Assembly: GCA_050084515.1 (NCBI GenBank)
Contig: CM114271.1
Span: 7,502,001 to 7,566,000 of the forward strand
Reading direction: 5' to 3'
Source of the DNA: Blasia pusilla
Lineage: Eukaryota > Marchantiophyta > Marchantiopsida > Blasiales
DNA: 64,000 bases
Shown: piece after piece, positions 1-11,650 of the stretch
Layout: each line of letters opens with the position of its first letter
Numbering within the stretch: position 1 is the first letter of the stretch
Notes under the pieces: model-generated
The model's database searches: none
Seen by the model: the letters and a program-made list of their open reading frames with translations, nothing else
What the model was told of the DNA's origin: nothing
Translations under genes and position numbers: made by a program

Positions 1-345
1 TCCCGGCAGGTATGGGGCCAATGAGTGTGTCCGACTACAAAAGAATGGGTCTATCCAGCCTGTTACGGCTAAAAAAAATTGCTGCAATTAGAAGAGACTC
101 CCGGAGCATTAAGGAATGGCACCTAGGAATCCATTCGCATAAAAATCGAGCTCTGCGAGTGTAGTGAGGTGAGTGAGAGTGCAAGAGAGGAACCTATCAA
201 AGTAGAATGGAAATATTGAGCCCATTAACCCTAACTTGTCTAGAGAAGATGCCACACAAAATAGAAACCTGTCCGGATCATCAACTTCCCTCTTGAACTC
301 CAACAGCAGCAGCACGAGAGCATTGGATTCACAATAGCATTGCAT
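1..345 (-). pseudogene. Leucine-rich-repeat protein fragment, frame-broken
   Basis: The minus strand first encodes a stretch like the cap domain of plant LRR receptor proteins (LLEFKREVDDPDRFL), then one LRR unit (LAELDFYANGFLGAIP), then a stop. In other frames nearer position 1 there are further LRR-like pieces, for example TLIGPIP close to the window edge. The family binds peptides or partners with LRR ectodomains at the cell surface, but no kinase or membrane segment is visible here. The piece is cut by the window edge and broken by stops, so I treat it as a pseudogene or a badly split exon. Recognition is by LRR consensus only. Confidence 0.45.
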
Positions 346-1640
346 TCACGCCGCACGCGCAACCCAAGATATTACAACCATAGATGGATGCACCAAGATT
401 TTTTTGATGAGTGAATAACAAGAAAGGACCAAAGAAAGGAGCTTCATTGCACAAAAATTTTAGAGGACAATCTAGCCACAGAACAAAGGCAATAATCCAA
501 ATCCAAATCTGTACAAATGGTGGTAGCAATCCTACGTACCCAAGCACATAAGTTTCTTGCACAATACGGAGAGGACCAGATAAAGAGGATCCCTTCATCA
601 CACATTCCATTGGACAATGCAGCCGCACTACAAATTGAAGCACCAACTGAAGCACCAAACTAAAAATCCTTCGAAACGTGGCCATTATCATACGTACCCA
701 ACCTGAAAACGGATGGGATCTCCCCCAAGCACGAACACTTCCGCAGAAACATAAGGCCCTCTAGCAATCCCACTTTGTGCAACCCTACAAGAAGGCAAAC
801 TATTCCCGAGACCAAGAAGAAGCACCTAAACCTGGCGAAATCCGAGAGAACATTCCCTCCCTCCCGAAAATCTAATCCCCAACCCCAAATCTGGTCTGCC
901 TTGCAAAGACGCACACTAATTTCCACAACACTCAAGCGATAGTTCCCACAATCTTTGAGGACCTAGATAGGCAGAATCTGCAAAGCTCCAACTCCCACAC
1001 CCTAAACAACCACTATGTACCTACGCACTCAAGCTGTTGTGGCACATGAGCAGCAAACACGATTGGATTTGCATCATCACTAGGGGACGAAGGGAGGTAG
1101 TAGAACAAGCGGCTATAACATAATAGCTCTAGCGGACGAAGGCAGGTAGTAGCACAAGCGGCTACAAGAGTGGGGAAAAAAGACGACAAGCTAGCACCTG
1201 CAAAGAGCATAAGGTGCCGACATTGCACATTAGCCGGCAATAACAAGTACCTACAATCTACAAAGATTACTCACATGAGCTCGATCATTCCGTGACTGCT
1301 ACGAAGAACCGATGGCTACTGGCGAGAAGAGATGAGGGAATAGACGCACACTATCGCACACACCACACACATCTAACACACACACCACACATTTTTTTCC
1401 ACATCAAATTATGGGAGGAAAAGGCATTCCCCTTCCCAAATAAGTGGGCCTCCGGATCCTTAATCCACAGATTTTGATTCTTAGTAAAAGAATCCCACAT
1501 CACATTCATTCAAGAAAACACCAACATCCTCCCACGGAAAAGGGTGTTTTTGCGTGCGGTGAGATTTCCTATTCATATGATAATAATTTAATTTTAGTCA
1601 TTATAAAAATAAAATATTTTTTAATCATGAATTAAATTTT
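346..1640. other. No gene recognised
   Basis: Open frames here have no recognisable motif. A short imperfect tandem duplication (period 49) lies at 1085-1168. The segment from about 1560 becomes AT-rich. Confidence 0.5.
1085..1168. repeat. Two-copy 49-bp tandem repeat
   Basis: A unit beginning GGACGAAGG and containing AGGTAGTAG and AAGCGGCTA occurs at about 1085 and again at 1134 with few mismatches. No function is evident. Confidence 0.6.
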
Positions 1641-2058
1641 TAGTTCCAAACTTTTACAACTGCTGGTGCAACTAGTAGTACTACTCTGCAACTTCTAGTA
1701 CTACGGTTATATATTCCATGTCATTCTATAAATTAAACAAATTAAAATTCGTATTTGAATATATTAAAATTTTATACACTCTTCATACTTTTAATGATGT
1801 TTTACAACTAGGTTTGACTAACTTTAGTTTTTACGAGATCAAAGTAGTTGTAAATAAGACACGTCATTTTTTGAGTTTAGTTTATAATAAAATATTTATT
1901 TTTAATTTTTAATTATTCAAAAAAATTTGCCACATCAATTTTTTCTTGTCCATCTTAGTTTTATTCTAGAACTAAATTTTTACATGTTGGAACTTTTAGC
2001 CTATCTAGTTGTAAGACTAGGGCTTCTGGACTTAGTTGTAAAATTTCTAGTTCTAAAT
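1641..2058. mobile_element. Possible AT-rich MITE (non-autonomous TIR element)
   Basis: The two ends carry related inverted sequences: TTCCAAACTTTTACAACT near 1643 and AGTTGTAAAATTTCTAG near 2034. The interior is AT-rich and non-coding, and the element abuts gypsy copy C. The inverted repeats are imperfect and I found no clear target-site duplication, so this is tentative. Confidence 0.3.
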
Positions 2059-2077
2059 CACTCTTTTCCTTCTAGTG

Positions 2078-3735
2078 CAGGATGTAGATGGTTTGAGTCG
2101 TAACCCATGCGCGAGTCAGCGAGATGCGACTGAAGCTTGATGGCATAGAGAGAGTGATAAGGAGTTGGTGCCAAGATGGCACGCGTCAGCCAATTTGGGC
2201 TTGTAGGCTATGGAGAGCCAGATTGTTGAGACTTCGATAGCGAGGTCTGATGGAAAGTCCTTAGATCTAGAGGCCGGTGAGGAGACAACAAGTGGCCGAG
2301 ATATTCACGACGATGGAGTAGTCTTGGAGTATCTGTGTACTGGTAGCGTCGTGAGCACAGTGGGTGCTAGAGAGCGGGATCGGATTCTACCGCAAGCCAG
2401 ACGGTTCCGGTGGGAGAGGACACATGTGTTGTGAGTGTGGGAGGACGATAGATTACGTGTAGTGCCTCATCCTTCACAGAGAGCACATTTGGTACGTCAT
2501 GTCCATGAGGAGTTTGGGCATTTTGGACTAAAGCGGACATATAGCCAGATACAGTATTGATGGCGAGGCATATAGATTGATGTTTAACAGTTTGTTGCCA
2601 GGTGCATGGTTTGTGATCGGGTCCGGGCATCATTCAATGCTCCGACTCCAGAGTTGCATCTACTTCCGATCATGGGCTTAGGTTATAGATGGAGTTTGGA
2701 TTTTTCAATACCTTTACCTTTGACCGAGTGCCATAGTTGTATGTGTTGGTGATGGTCGAGCACTTCTCGAAGTGGATAGAGTTGGTTGCATTGCCTGACA
2801 AAGTGAGTGAGGGAGTAGCGTATGCCTTCCTAGATCGAGTGCTGAGTCATTATGGCCCGCCAGCTGAGGTGTTGACAGACCAAGGTATAGAGTTTCATGG
2901 GTAGTTTCACATCTTGTGTGATCAGGCGTTGATCGACCACCACACATCTTCGCAAGATCATCTTGAGGCGGATGGACTAGCAGAGAGGATTGTGCAGATG
3001 GTGAAGAGAGGATTGCGCAAGTATGGCTTGCATAGAGGTTAGCTAGGAGATTGAGACCTCTAGTTGCCGTGGTTGGCGATGGGATACAGATATAGCAGGT
3101 AGATATCCTTAGCGTCTTTCTCACCGTACTTGTTGCTTTATGGACGAGAGCCAGATTTACCTATGGCCATCCGTCAAGATGTTGGTGAGGTGTTGAACCT
3201 TGATGACCCTGATGTATGGATGCGAGCATATTCTCAGAGAGATGAGTTTTTTCGGAGAGTGATATCCATGGCGTTTGAAAACTTGGCAATTGCGCAACAT
3301 CGGAATATGTTGAGGTATGCCATTATTCAGGGAGGTGGTTATCAACCTATTCTCTGGAGGTTTCATCAGGGAGACTATGTCTACTTGCACCAAACAACTC
3401 CCACGACGTTGGATGTGATTGCAAGGCGTACTATCTTGAGAGTGCGTGAGGTTTTGCTATTTGGTATTCTCTTATTGGAGGGGTGCGATGGTATGGTTTG
3501 GAAGGATCATGTGCGTAACTGTGTGCCATATCACCTTCCTTACATTGATGGCACAGTTGATCCAAGCTTAGCAATAGTTCTTGCAAGCTTGCAATGTATG
3601 TTGTGTGGTTCCGTCCGTGCTACAACCACCATGCTAGTCTATGATGGATGTCTGAGAGGATGGCATATGGCATGTTTGACGCCACCTCTCACTAGAGTTC
3701 CTCACGGATGATGGATGTGTCCCAGATGTACATAG
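2078..3735 (+). pseudogene. Ty3/gypsy integrase with C-terminal PHD finger (decayed)
   Basis: The product would be the element integrase that joins cDNA to host DNA. Visible parts, in several frames, are the zinc-binding region (FVARCMVCDRVRA), the core start (GLGYRWSLDF), and a longer open part at 3130-3711 with FSPYLLLYGREPDLP-type sequence, the RRFHQGDYVYL-like C-terminal motif, and a PHD finger starting CMLCGS. Several stops and frameshifts interrupt it. In the finger a zinc-binding Cys is replaced by Tyr (LVYDGC) and a TGA stop falls before the last WMCPRC. It is non-functional. Confidence 0.8.
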
Positions 3736-3916
3736 AGTAGATAGTTCTAGATTCTGACTTGTGTGTGTAACATGGATGACAAGAAAGCGACTAACGATGG
3801 GGCCACATTAGCACCAGGCCTTTTTGCTCTTAGCGTCTGAGAGATGTATGTCATGGTAGGTAGGGATAGATGGCTATCTGGAGTTAGAGGAACCTAACCA
3901 CCAACTAGGGGATGTA

Positions 3917-4500
3917 GTAGAGCGTCTTCCGAGATACTGGAGGACAGCCTCAAGAGGTCGAGGATGACCTGTTGAGGCCACGGGTAACCTAAAAGAGCAA
4001 GTTTCCCATTTGTTTCCGCTCATTTGGAGCCATATAGAAAAACTTACTATTTTGGGTAAATTTCCATTTGGAATATAGTTGACTTTCCATTTTTGGAAGT
4101 GGCCCTTGACCCGCTACAATAAGTGAGCCAAGGAGGTGATTTGCGAGCATAGGTTACTGAGGAGAGAGCTTGGGAGAGGGAAGGTGGTATAGCTCCAAAA
4201 GAGAGAGCTTAAGAGCTCATTCTCTCTTTGTTGAACCTCGTGGCATGAGGCAATGGAACTATGGTCCTCCTTGCCATGTGTGTGTAACTCAAGCCTCTCA
4301 TTAGGAGAATGGGTTTAGTTGACATGAGAGAGAGTGCACACTATGGAGATCTTGGTGTGAGATGTTGATGTGAGATTTCGTTGATTTATTGGAGATATTT
4401 TCGTACTTCTCGTCTCGTTGTTTGGATTCCATGAGTTAGCATGGGATTGTGTGTGTTTGGTGAGAGCAATATATGTTGTGTAGCGATATGTATGCGTACG
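3917..4500 (+). repeat. 3' LTR of gypsy copy C
   Basis: The sequence follows the purine tract directly and is homologous, in the opposite orientation, to 5593-6217 and 48470-49113. It ends GTATGCGTACGA next to Helitron coding sequence. Relative to the other copies it lacks about 40 bp at its start. Confidence 0.65.
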
Positions 4501-5592
4501 AAATTACATCAAAAAGAGTTGAGAGGTGATTTATACCAAGGTGTGAGAGATGTTGTGACGAGATATAATACCGATGATTATGTTATAGGAAGACGAGTTA
4601 TTTTACTTTCTTCCTTTGTTGGAGGGCCTCAACACATGCATCAATTATATCATGATGCCATAGAAATTATGAGACATTTCGGGAAGCCTAACTACTTTCT
4701 GAATATTACTTGCAACCCTAAGTGGCCGGAGATCACTTTTGTTCTACTTCCTAGTCAAACAAATTCAGATCGTCATGACTTGGTTGTACGCATTTTCCAA
4801 CAAAAAAAGAAAGAGTTATTAAGGCTTATAGTGGATAAGCATATTTTGGAGAAATTGGTAGGACATATTTACGTCATGGAGTTTCAAATGAGAGGTCAAC
4901 CACATGTGCATATTTTGATTATTCTTGCCTAGGAGGATAAGCCAAGGACAATGTATAATTTTGATGATATTATATCTGCTGAGATTCTTGATTTGACTAC
5001 TCATTCGAAACTTCATGCAACTGTGAGAAATTTTATGATACATGGACCTTGTGGAGAACTTTATCCTAATGCACTGTGTACTGATAAAACAACAAAATAT
5101 GTTCTAAGGGCTACCCGATGCGTTTTACCTCCATGACAATGGAGAATGAGGATGGATGTCCGATTTATAAGCGATAATCTTCTTGACCTTTGTCTTAATT
5201 TTTTAAACATTGTAGCAGTATATTTTTCAAATTTTCTTTTAAGTACTAACATATTCTCCATATTTGTGTTCATGTAGACATGATAATGGTAGGTCGATTC
5301 ATAAGTCGAATCATGACTTTGATAATCGTTGGGTGGTTTTGTATAATCCGATGTTATATACCTTATTTGATTGCCATATCAATTTGGAGATCACAAATAC
5401 TGGGTGTGAAGTACTTCTACAAGTATGTATATAAGGGATCATATCCTATACTTCGGCAAAAAGTACAACTACGGAAGATATTATTGATAAGACATCATTA
5501 TATCTTGATGCAAGATACTCGAATTTCTTTTTTTTTAGATTTTTTTATAATTATCTTAGAATATTTCTAGATTGGACTCTTCAGTATATTTT
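4501..5592 (+). pseudogene. Helitron Rep (HUH) region and helicase N-terminal part
   Basis: This is the rolling-circle replication initiator part of a Helitron RepHel protein. The diagnostic Helitron-like N domain is readable: QHMHQLYHDAIEIMRHFGKP, FLNITCNPKWPEI, and the HUH motif in RGQPHVHILI, followed by MIHGPCG. After an intron-like AT-rich gap (about 5174-5278, ending ATGTAG) the reading resumes with NRWVVLYNPMLYTLFDCHIN and, after a frameshift, VKYFYKYVYKG. HUH enzymes nick DNA through a tyrosine. Gypsy C cuts the 5' side and gypsy D the 3' side, so it is a fragment. Confidence 0.85.
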
Positions 5593-6217
5593 CATGTGCA
5601 TACACATTGCTACAAAACATACATTGCTGTCACCAAACATACACACAAACACACACAATCCTATGCCAACTCATGGTATCCAAACAACAAGACAAGAAGT
5701 AACAAAATATCTGCAATAAAATAGCATCCAATCTCTCTCACATGTGTGCACTCTCACATATCTCTTTTAATGTCCAACCAAATCCATTCTCCTAATGAGA
5801 GGCTTGGGTTACACACACAAGGCAAACAAGACCATAGCTGCGTCCCCTCATGCCAAGAGGTTCAACAAAGAGAGAATGAGCTCTCAAGCTCTCTCTCCTT
5901 AAGGTATATCCCTCCCCTCTCCCAAACTCTCTCCATGGTAACCTATGCTCCCAAGTCACCTCCTTGGCTCTTGACCTGATATAGGAGGTTAAGGGCCACT
6001 TACCAAAAATATAAAGTCGACCATATACTCAAAATGGTACTTACCTAAAATAGAAAGTTTCTCAATATAGCTCCAAATGAGACGAAACGAAGGGGAAACT
6101 TGCTCTCTTTGGTTTTCAGAGGCCTCAGAAGGTCATCCTCGACCTCTTGAGCCTATCCTCCACTACTTGTGAAGGCGCTCTACTATATCTCACAGATCTA
6201 TTCTAAAAGACGTGACA
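5593..6217 (-). repeat. 3' LTR of gypsy copy D
   Basis: On the minus strand it starts TGTCACGTCTTTTAG and ends TATGCACATGA. It is homologous along its length to the LTR of copy B (48470-49113) and to 3917-4500. The start resembles the 5' end of copy A (TGTCACATTTGAG). Confidence 0.65.
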
Positions 6218-6219
6218 GT

Positions 6220-6335
6220 TGTCGTGCGCATACACATCGCTATCATCAAACATACACACAAACACGCATGATCCCATGCTAGCTCATGGCATCCAAACAA
6301 CGAGACAAGAACTACCAAAATATCTCCAATCACCC
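6220..6335 (-). repeat. Extra copy of the LTR tail before the 3' LTR
   Basis: This stretch lies between the purine tract and the full LTR. It repeats the last ~120 bp of the LTR, including GGAGATATTTTGGTAG and TGTGTATGCGCACGACA. Copy B has the same arrangement at 49116-49246. Confidence 0.65.
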
Positions 6336-6510
6336 CCTTAGCTGGTGGTTAGATCCTTCTAACTCCAGATAGCCATCTATCCCTACCTACCATGACATAC
6401 ATCTCTTGGACGATAAGAGCGAGAAGGTCGGGTGCTCATATGGCCCCATTTTTAGTCGCCTTCTTGTCATCCATGTCACAGACACAAGTCAGAATGTAGA
6501 ACTACCTACT

Positions 6511-6753
6511 CTATGTACATCTGGGACATAGCCATCGTCCCTGAGGAACCCTAGTGAGAGGTGGCGTCAAGCATGCCATATGCCATCCTCTCGAACATCC
6601 ATTACAGACTAGCATAGTGGCTCCACCACGGGAAGAACCACACAACATACATTGCAAGCCTGTAGAAACTAGTGCTAAGCTCAGATCATCTGTATCGTCA
6701 ATGTTCGGAAGGTGACACGGCGCATAGTTACGCACATGGTCCGACCTACCCAA
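6511..6753 (-). pseudogene. PHD finger at integrase C-terminus (copy D)
   Basis: The minus strand gives DHVRNYAPCHLPNID, then a complete Cys4-His-Cys3 PHD pattern: CMLC, CNGC, WHMAC and LCPRC. The PPL-x3-P-x-G-x-W spacing is typical of histone-tail readers. In this copy the zinc ligands are all present, but the upstream integrase is broken. It is followed by a stop and the purine tract. Confidence 0.85.
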
Positions 6754-6799
6754 TAAGATTTCCTTCTAAACTCCATGACAACATGAAAATGCCACAAAG

Positions 6800-8160
6800 A
6801 TTCAAAAAAATCCTATTGAAACCATACCATCGCGTCCCTCCAATAAGAGAACACCTGATGGCAAAACCTCTCGCACTCTCAAGACGGTGGGCCTTGCAGT
6901 CACATCCAACATCGTGGGTGCCGTCTGCTACAAGTAGACATAGTCTCCGTGATGAAACCTCCGGATAGTAGGTCGATAACCATCTCCACGAATAGTCGCA
7001 TACCTCAACGTATCCCGACGTTACGCAATCGCAAAGTTCTCAAATGCCATGGGCATCACTCTCAAAATAACTCAACCCTCTCACAATATGCTCGCATCCA
7101 TACATGAGGGTCATCAAGGTTCAACACCTCACCAGTATCTAGACAAATGGCCGCAGGTAAATGTGGCTCTCGGCCATAAAGCAACAAGTTCGGTGAGAAA
7201 GACGCTAAGGATGCCTGCATGCTAAATCTGTATCCCATCGCCAACCACAATAACTTAAGGTCCCAATCTCCTAGGTGACCACTTTGCAAGCCATACTTGC
7301 GTTTTCCTCTCTTCACTGTCTACATAATTTGCTCCGCTAGTCTATCTACCTCAAGATGATCTCGCGAAGTAGTACAATGGTCAATGAGTGCCTGATCACA
7401 CAAGGCCTAAAACTCCCTGCGGAACTCTGTACCCTGGTCTGTCAACACCTCAGCTGGTGCGCCGTAATGACTCAACACTTGATCTAGGAAGGCATACGCT
7501 ACTCCCTCACTCGCTTTGTCAGGCAATGCAACCAATTCTATCTACTTCGAGAAGTGCTCAACCATCACCAACACATAACAACTATGGCGCTCTGTCAAAG
7601 GCAAGGGTCATGAAAAATCCAAACTCCATCTATAACCTAAGCCCATGATCGGAATAGGATGCAACTGTGGAGTCGGAGCATTGAACGATGCTCGCACCCG
7701 ATCACACACCATGCATTTGGCAACAAACTGTTGAACGTCAGTCTGCATGCCTTGCCACCAATACTGAATCGGGAGCAAGCTGTACGTCCGCTTCACTCCA
7801 AAATGACCCAACTCCTCCTAGGCGTGACGCACCAAACGTGCTCTCTACGAAGGATGAGGCACAACACGCACTCTACCATCCTCCCACACTCGCAACACAT
7901 GTGTGCCCTCCCACCGGAATCGTCTGGCTCGCTGTAGGATCCGATCCCGCTCTCTAGCACCCATTGTGCTCGTGACGCTGCGAGTACACAGGTACTCCAA
8001 GACGACTCCATCGTCGTGAATGACTTGGCCACCTATCATCTCCTCACCCGCCTCTAGATCTAAGGACTCTCTATCAGACCTCGCCATCAAAGTCTCAAAA
8101 ATCTGGCTCTCCATAGCCAACAAGCCCAAATAGGCTGAGGCATGCCATCCTAGAACCAAC
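6800..8160 (-). pseudogene. Ty3/gypsy integrase (copy D, decayed)
   Basis: Pieces in different frames show the HHCC zinc module (GHFGVKRTYSLL, FVAKCMVCDRVRA) at 7608-7811, the core start GLGYRWSLDF, and the C-terminal lobe (WLAMGYRF, LLLYGREPHLPAAI) at 7062-7316. Between them, stops and small indels destroy the catalytic core. A linker to RNase H at 7845-8159 is acidic. Confidence 0.75.
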
Positions 8161-8201
8161 TCCTCACCACTCTCACCATGCCAACGAGCTCAAGTTACAT
8201 C

Positions 8202-9467
8202 TCACTGACTCGGGAATGGGTTACGGCTCAAACCATCGGCATCCTGGTTGAGCGTCCCACGTCTTTGCACCACTTGGAAGTCATACTCCCTCATACGAGT
8301 TATACTTTGCCTTTGCAGCGTTGTTCGAGCAACTAATGGAAGCCACCATGAACTCTCTACCATCATCGTCATGTTGGGTGAGCAGGCTCCAAGCCCCAAC
8401 ATGCTCCAATTGATATGCAACTGGAAAGGAGGCCCCCTGATTGGTCTCCTCAATATAGGCGCGGACATCAATCTGTCCTTCAGCATTTAAAATGCTCTCT
8501 CCTGCTCATCCCCCCAATGCCACTCCTAATCCACCTTGGTCAGCAACGTTAGCGGCTTCGCAATCAAACTAAAACCCTTGACGTACCATCTATAGAAGTT
8601 CGCCAATTACATGAGTGCACGAACTCGACTCACATCTATAGGGCGTGGAATGTGTGAAATAGCCTCTACCTTTGTCTAATGCACACCAAAGCCTCCTCGG
8701 TATATCGTATGACCCAGGTACTCAATCTGGTCGTAGAAGAACTTGCACTTGCCTGGATGTAGCTTCATCCCATGTTATTGCAATCATTGAAACACCTCCT
8801 CTAGATGTCGCTCATGCTCCTCAACCGTGGCGCTAAAGACTACGATGTCATCAATATAACACCTAGCAAAATCCAGACCTACCAAGATCCTATCCATGAC
8901 CCTCTGAAACTCAGCCGGGGCGTCCTTTAACCCGAATGGTAAGAACCGCCCGTGGTACAAACAATCCTTCCCGTGAGGATCGATGCCCCAAAATACCGTC
9001 TTCAACGTGTCCTCCAATCTGATAGGCAGCTGATGGTATACGACTCGCAAATCCAATGAATTGAAGACCTTTGCATGCCCAATTGCATCAAAGATCTCCT
9101 CAAGGGTGGGCATGACATACCGATCGAAATTTGTCTGCCAATTGATTGGTCGGTAATCTCCACACATCCGCCTATCCGTCCAGTTGCCATGCACATCCTT
9201 CTTGGCGGGCATGATAGTGGCAGATGCATACTCTCCATGTGACATCTCCACTAGTCTTGCTCCAACAAAGGCCTGGCTCCTACTTTGAATCAAAGCCCTC
9301 TCCATGTCACTGTACCTGTAGGGTCGTCGGAAGATCGGCATGTCACTCGACAACTCAATGCAGATCCCTAGACCCTTCAGTGTACCCAAATCATGCATAC
9401 TAAATGCAAAACAACTCTTATAACTCCTAAGGAACTGGTGTATCCCACGTTGCTCTCCTCCTTTCAA
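8202..9467 (-). pseudogene. Ty3/gypsy reverse transcriptase and RNase H (copy D)
   Basis: RT copies element RNA into DNA. The 8784-9467 frame has the usual gypsy blocks: FRRPYRYSDMERALIQ, MCGDYRPIN, FNSLDLR, LPFGLKDAPAEFQRVMD and the catalytic box CYIDDIVVFS. RNase H continues at 8202-8486 (LHINWSMLGLG, then NQDADGLSRNP). Relative to copy B the RNase H has lost its central ~100 codons near 8292, removing catalytic Glu and Asp positions, and the first catalytic Asp (HTDW in copies A and B) reads Asn. Confidence 0.85.
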
Positions 9468-9789
9468 CTAAGGGCCCATATCTGGCTCCCAAGTCTCCAT
9501 CATGACTACGGTAGGACTCTCCGGCGCAGATGTCGGTGGCTGCTATGGTGCAACCCCGTCTCGCACAATAGAACTCTCATCTCCACGTGTAGTACCCGGA
9601 ACCACGCTTGATGTTGTGGCTATCATCTCTTGGGGTACCTGCAAAAAATCCCAAGAAGTCCAAGGGTAAGTCCAAGGGTGTATCGATGTCCTCGAGTCTC
9701 GCCCCCAGCCACTTCCTCAACCATCTCGGTAGGCATGGGGCTCACCAACGCAACTTTTGTGATCTATTGTATCCTCAAATGATGTTGCT

Positions 9790-9943
9790 CAGCTACTCCT
9801 AGGCTGAAAATCCATGTCAAGCAGTTCAGGTCCATCGCTTGACCCAAGACATGACATCTTGATGCCTCCGATGGTGACGGTACTGCCGTCACTCTTGTGG
9901 GGAATCCCATCGCTTGCTCTTGCTCATCGGCATTGGGCTCCAC
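9790..9943 (-). pseudogene. C-terminal end of gypsy-borne cytosine-5 methyltransferase (copy D)
   Basis: The minus strand reads ADEQEQAMGFP, then HVLGQAMDLNCLTWIFSLG. This matches copies A (55420-55560) and B (about 62060-62250) and fits motifs IX-X of C5 methyltransferases (a Gly-Phe-Pro box followed by R-x(n)-LG-[NQ]-A). The copy stops at 9943, where copia RT begins, so the catalytic part is missing. Confidence 0.7.
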
Positions 9944-11341
9944 TATGAGACTTTTGGAGTAGGAGCAAAAGTCTCATAGTAGTCAAAACCTTTGATTTGT
10001 GAACACCCTTGTGCAACCAACCTCGCTTTGAATTTATCCAATGTACCGTCCGACTTGTACTTGGTCTTGTACACCCACTTGGTGCGTATTATCTTCTTGT
10101 CCTTTGGCTTCTCAACCAAAGTCCAAGTTTCATTTCTTTGAATAGCATCCATCTCCATCTGCATGGCCTCTCTCCATTAAGAATGAGCAAGGGCCTCATC
10201 CAAGCATGATGGCTCTTCCACCTTCAAGACCTCTGTCATCAAGGCCATGTTGACGAGATGTGCGAAAGCTCTATTCTGCTCCTCTAGTCTCTTGGATCTC
10301 CTTGAATGTGTAACAACTTCATCAGTTGCAGGTGGATCCTTACCATCCAAGAGCTGCTTTATCCACTTAGGGTATAACGACCGTAGTGGAAGACCGGGCT
10401 GCTCTTTGTAATCATCACCAAATTCTTCTTCTTGATGATCTGGTGTAAACATTGGTGGTATGCTTTGGTGGGTTATCTCTTTGTTTGATGATAATGTGGA
10501 CGGACCACTGATATCCGCCACTTGACGAGGTTGTTCCTAAAACACCACATCACGACTCACAAGCATCTTCTTTGCCTTAGGACACCATATGCGATAAGCT
10601 TTAGACTCATCACTATATCCCATAAAGATGCACTTTTTGCTCTTGGACTCCAGCTTGGTCCTGGATGCTTCAGGAATATGTACAAAGCACTCACTACCAA
10701 AAGTCCTGAAATGTTGGACTGATGGTACCTTATCTGAGTATGATTGATGAGGAGTCATGCCTTGCACTAACTTGGTAACACTTCTATTTGGAATGTAACG
10801 ACACTATTAACATCTTTAGCCCAAAATTCTTCTGTCAAACCTTTTTCTTTCATCATACATCTTGCCATCTCCACCACTATATAGTTTCGACGCTCAACAA
10901 CTCCATTTTATTGTGGTATATGTGTTGTGGTTAACTTTCACTTGATTCCATGCTCCCCCAAATATTTGTTGAATTCTGTTGATAAGAATTCTCCTCCTCA
11001 ATCGGTGCAAAGCTTTTGTACCTTCTTTCCTATCTCATTCTCAACCAGCTTGTGCCATACTTTAAATTTTCCAAAAGCACTTGCCTTACCACGAGGATAT
11101 ACACCCACATCTTCTTACTATAATTTTCGACAACTAAAATGAAGTAGGAAGAACCACCTAATGCCACTATTCTCAAATTACCACAAAGGTCAGCATGAAT
11201 CAGCTCTAGAGGAGCCTTTGCTCTATTGCTAGACTCTTGTGGAAATGGTTGTCGGTGTTGCTTGCCCATCATACAAGCTGCACATGTATCCGCCACTCCA
11301 AAAATTGTTGGAAAATCAACAACCATGCCAGATTTCTGCAT
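9944..11341 (-). pseudogene. Copia integrase and N-terminal RT (decayed)
   Basis: The pieces are: pre-integrase and integrase start at 11030-11341 (CAACMMGKQHRQPFP, then HADLCG); the integrase C-terminal region at 10537-10767 (FGSECFVHIPE, KKCIFMGYSDESKAYR); an acidic linker at 10177-10521; and the RT start at 9943-10164 (ETWTLVEKPKDKKIIRTKWV, FKARLVAQG). These are standard Ty1/copia landmarks. The RT catalytic box is not reached. Confidence 0.85.
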
Positions 11342-11650
11342 CTGACTTAGTAAGGGAAAGCTTACGTCATCAAATCTTTCATGCCATAACTTACTGCTAC
11401 TAAGATCTATACCTACACTTGTCCTGAAGCATACAACTCATGGATATTTCCAGGTGGTATACCTTCACCGACTACTTTCCCATTGGCATCCTTAATGATT
11501 GCTCAAGTTTTCTTGAAACGAACTTCTAGGTCACGATCACATAATACTGCACTGAAATTCAAATTGCGCTTCAACTCTGTTACGTACAGTATATCAGTTA
11601 ACTTCTTTTATCTCCTTTTTGTGAGACTTAAGAAATTGAACCTTTCCCTT

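Larger units (their letters stand above)
2078..4500 (+). mobile_element. Gypsy PHD/methyltransferase family, copy C (3' part)
   Basis: The copy begins abruptly at the end of RNase H (homologous to the DADGLSRNP region of copy A). It runs through integrase, the PHD finger, a purine tract (AACTAGGGGA near 3906-3915) and a 3' LTR that ends near 4500. Helitron sequence starts immediately after, so C apparently inserted into the Helitron. The gag, protease, methyltransferase and RT part is absent. Confidence 0.8.
5593..9943 (-). mobile_element. Gypsy PHD/methyltransferase family, copy D
   Basis: Read on the minus strand from 9943 down, the order is methyltransferase C-terminal end, linker, RT, RNase H, integrase, PHD finger, purine tract, LTR tail and 3' LTR. 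Its upstream half is missing: at 9943 the sequence changes directly into copia RT. It lies within the split Helitron. Many stops and an internal RNase H deletion show that it is dead. Confidence 0.85.
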
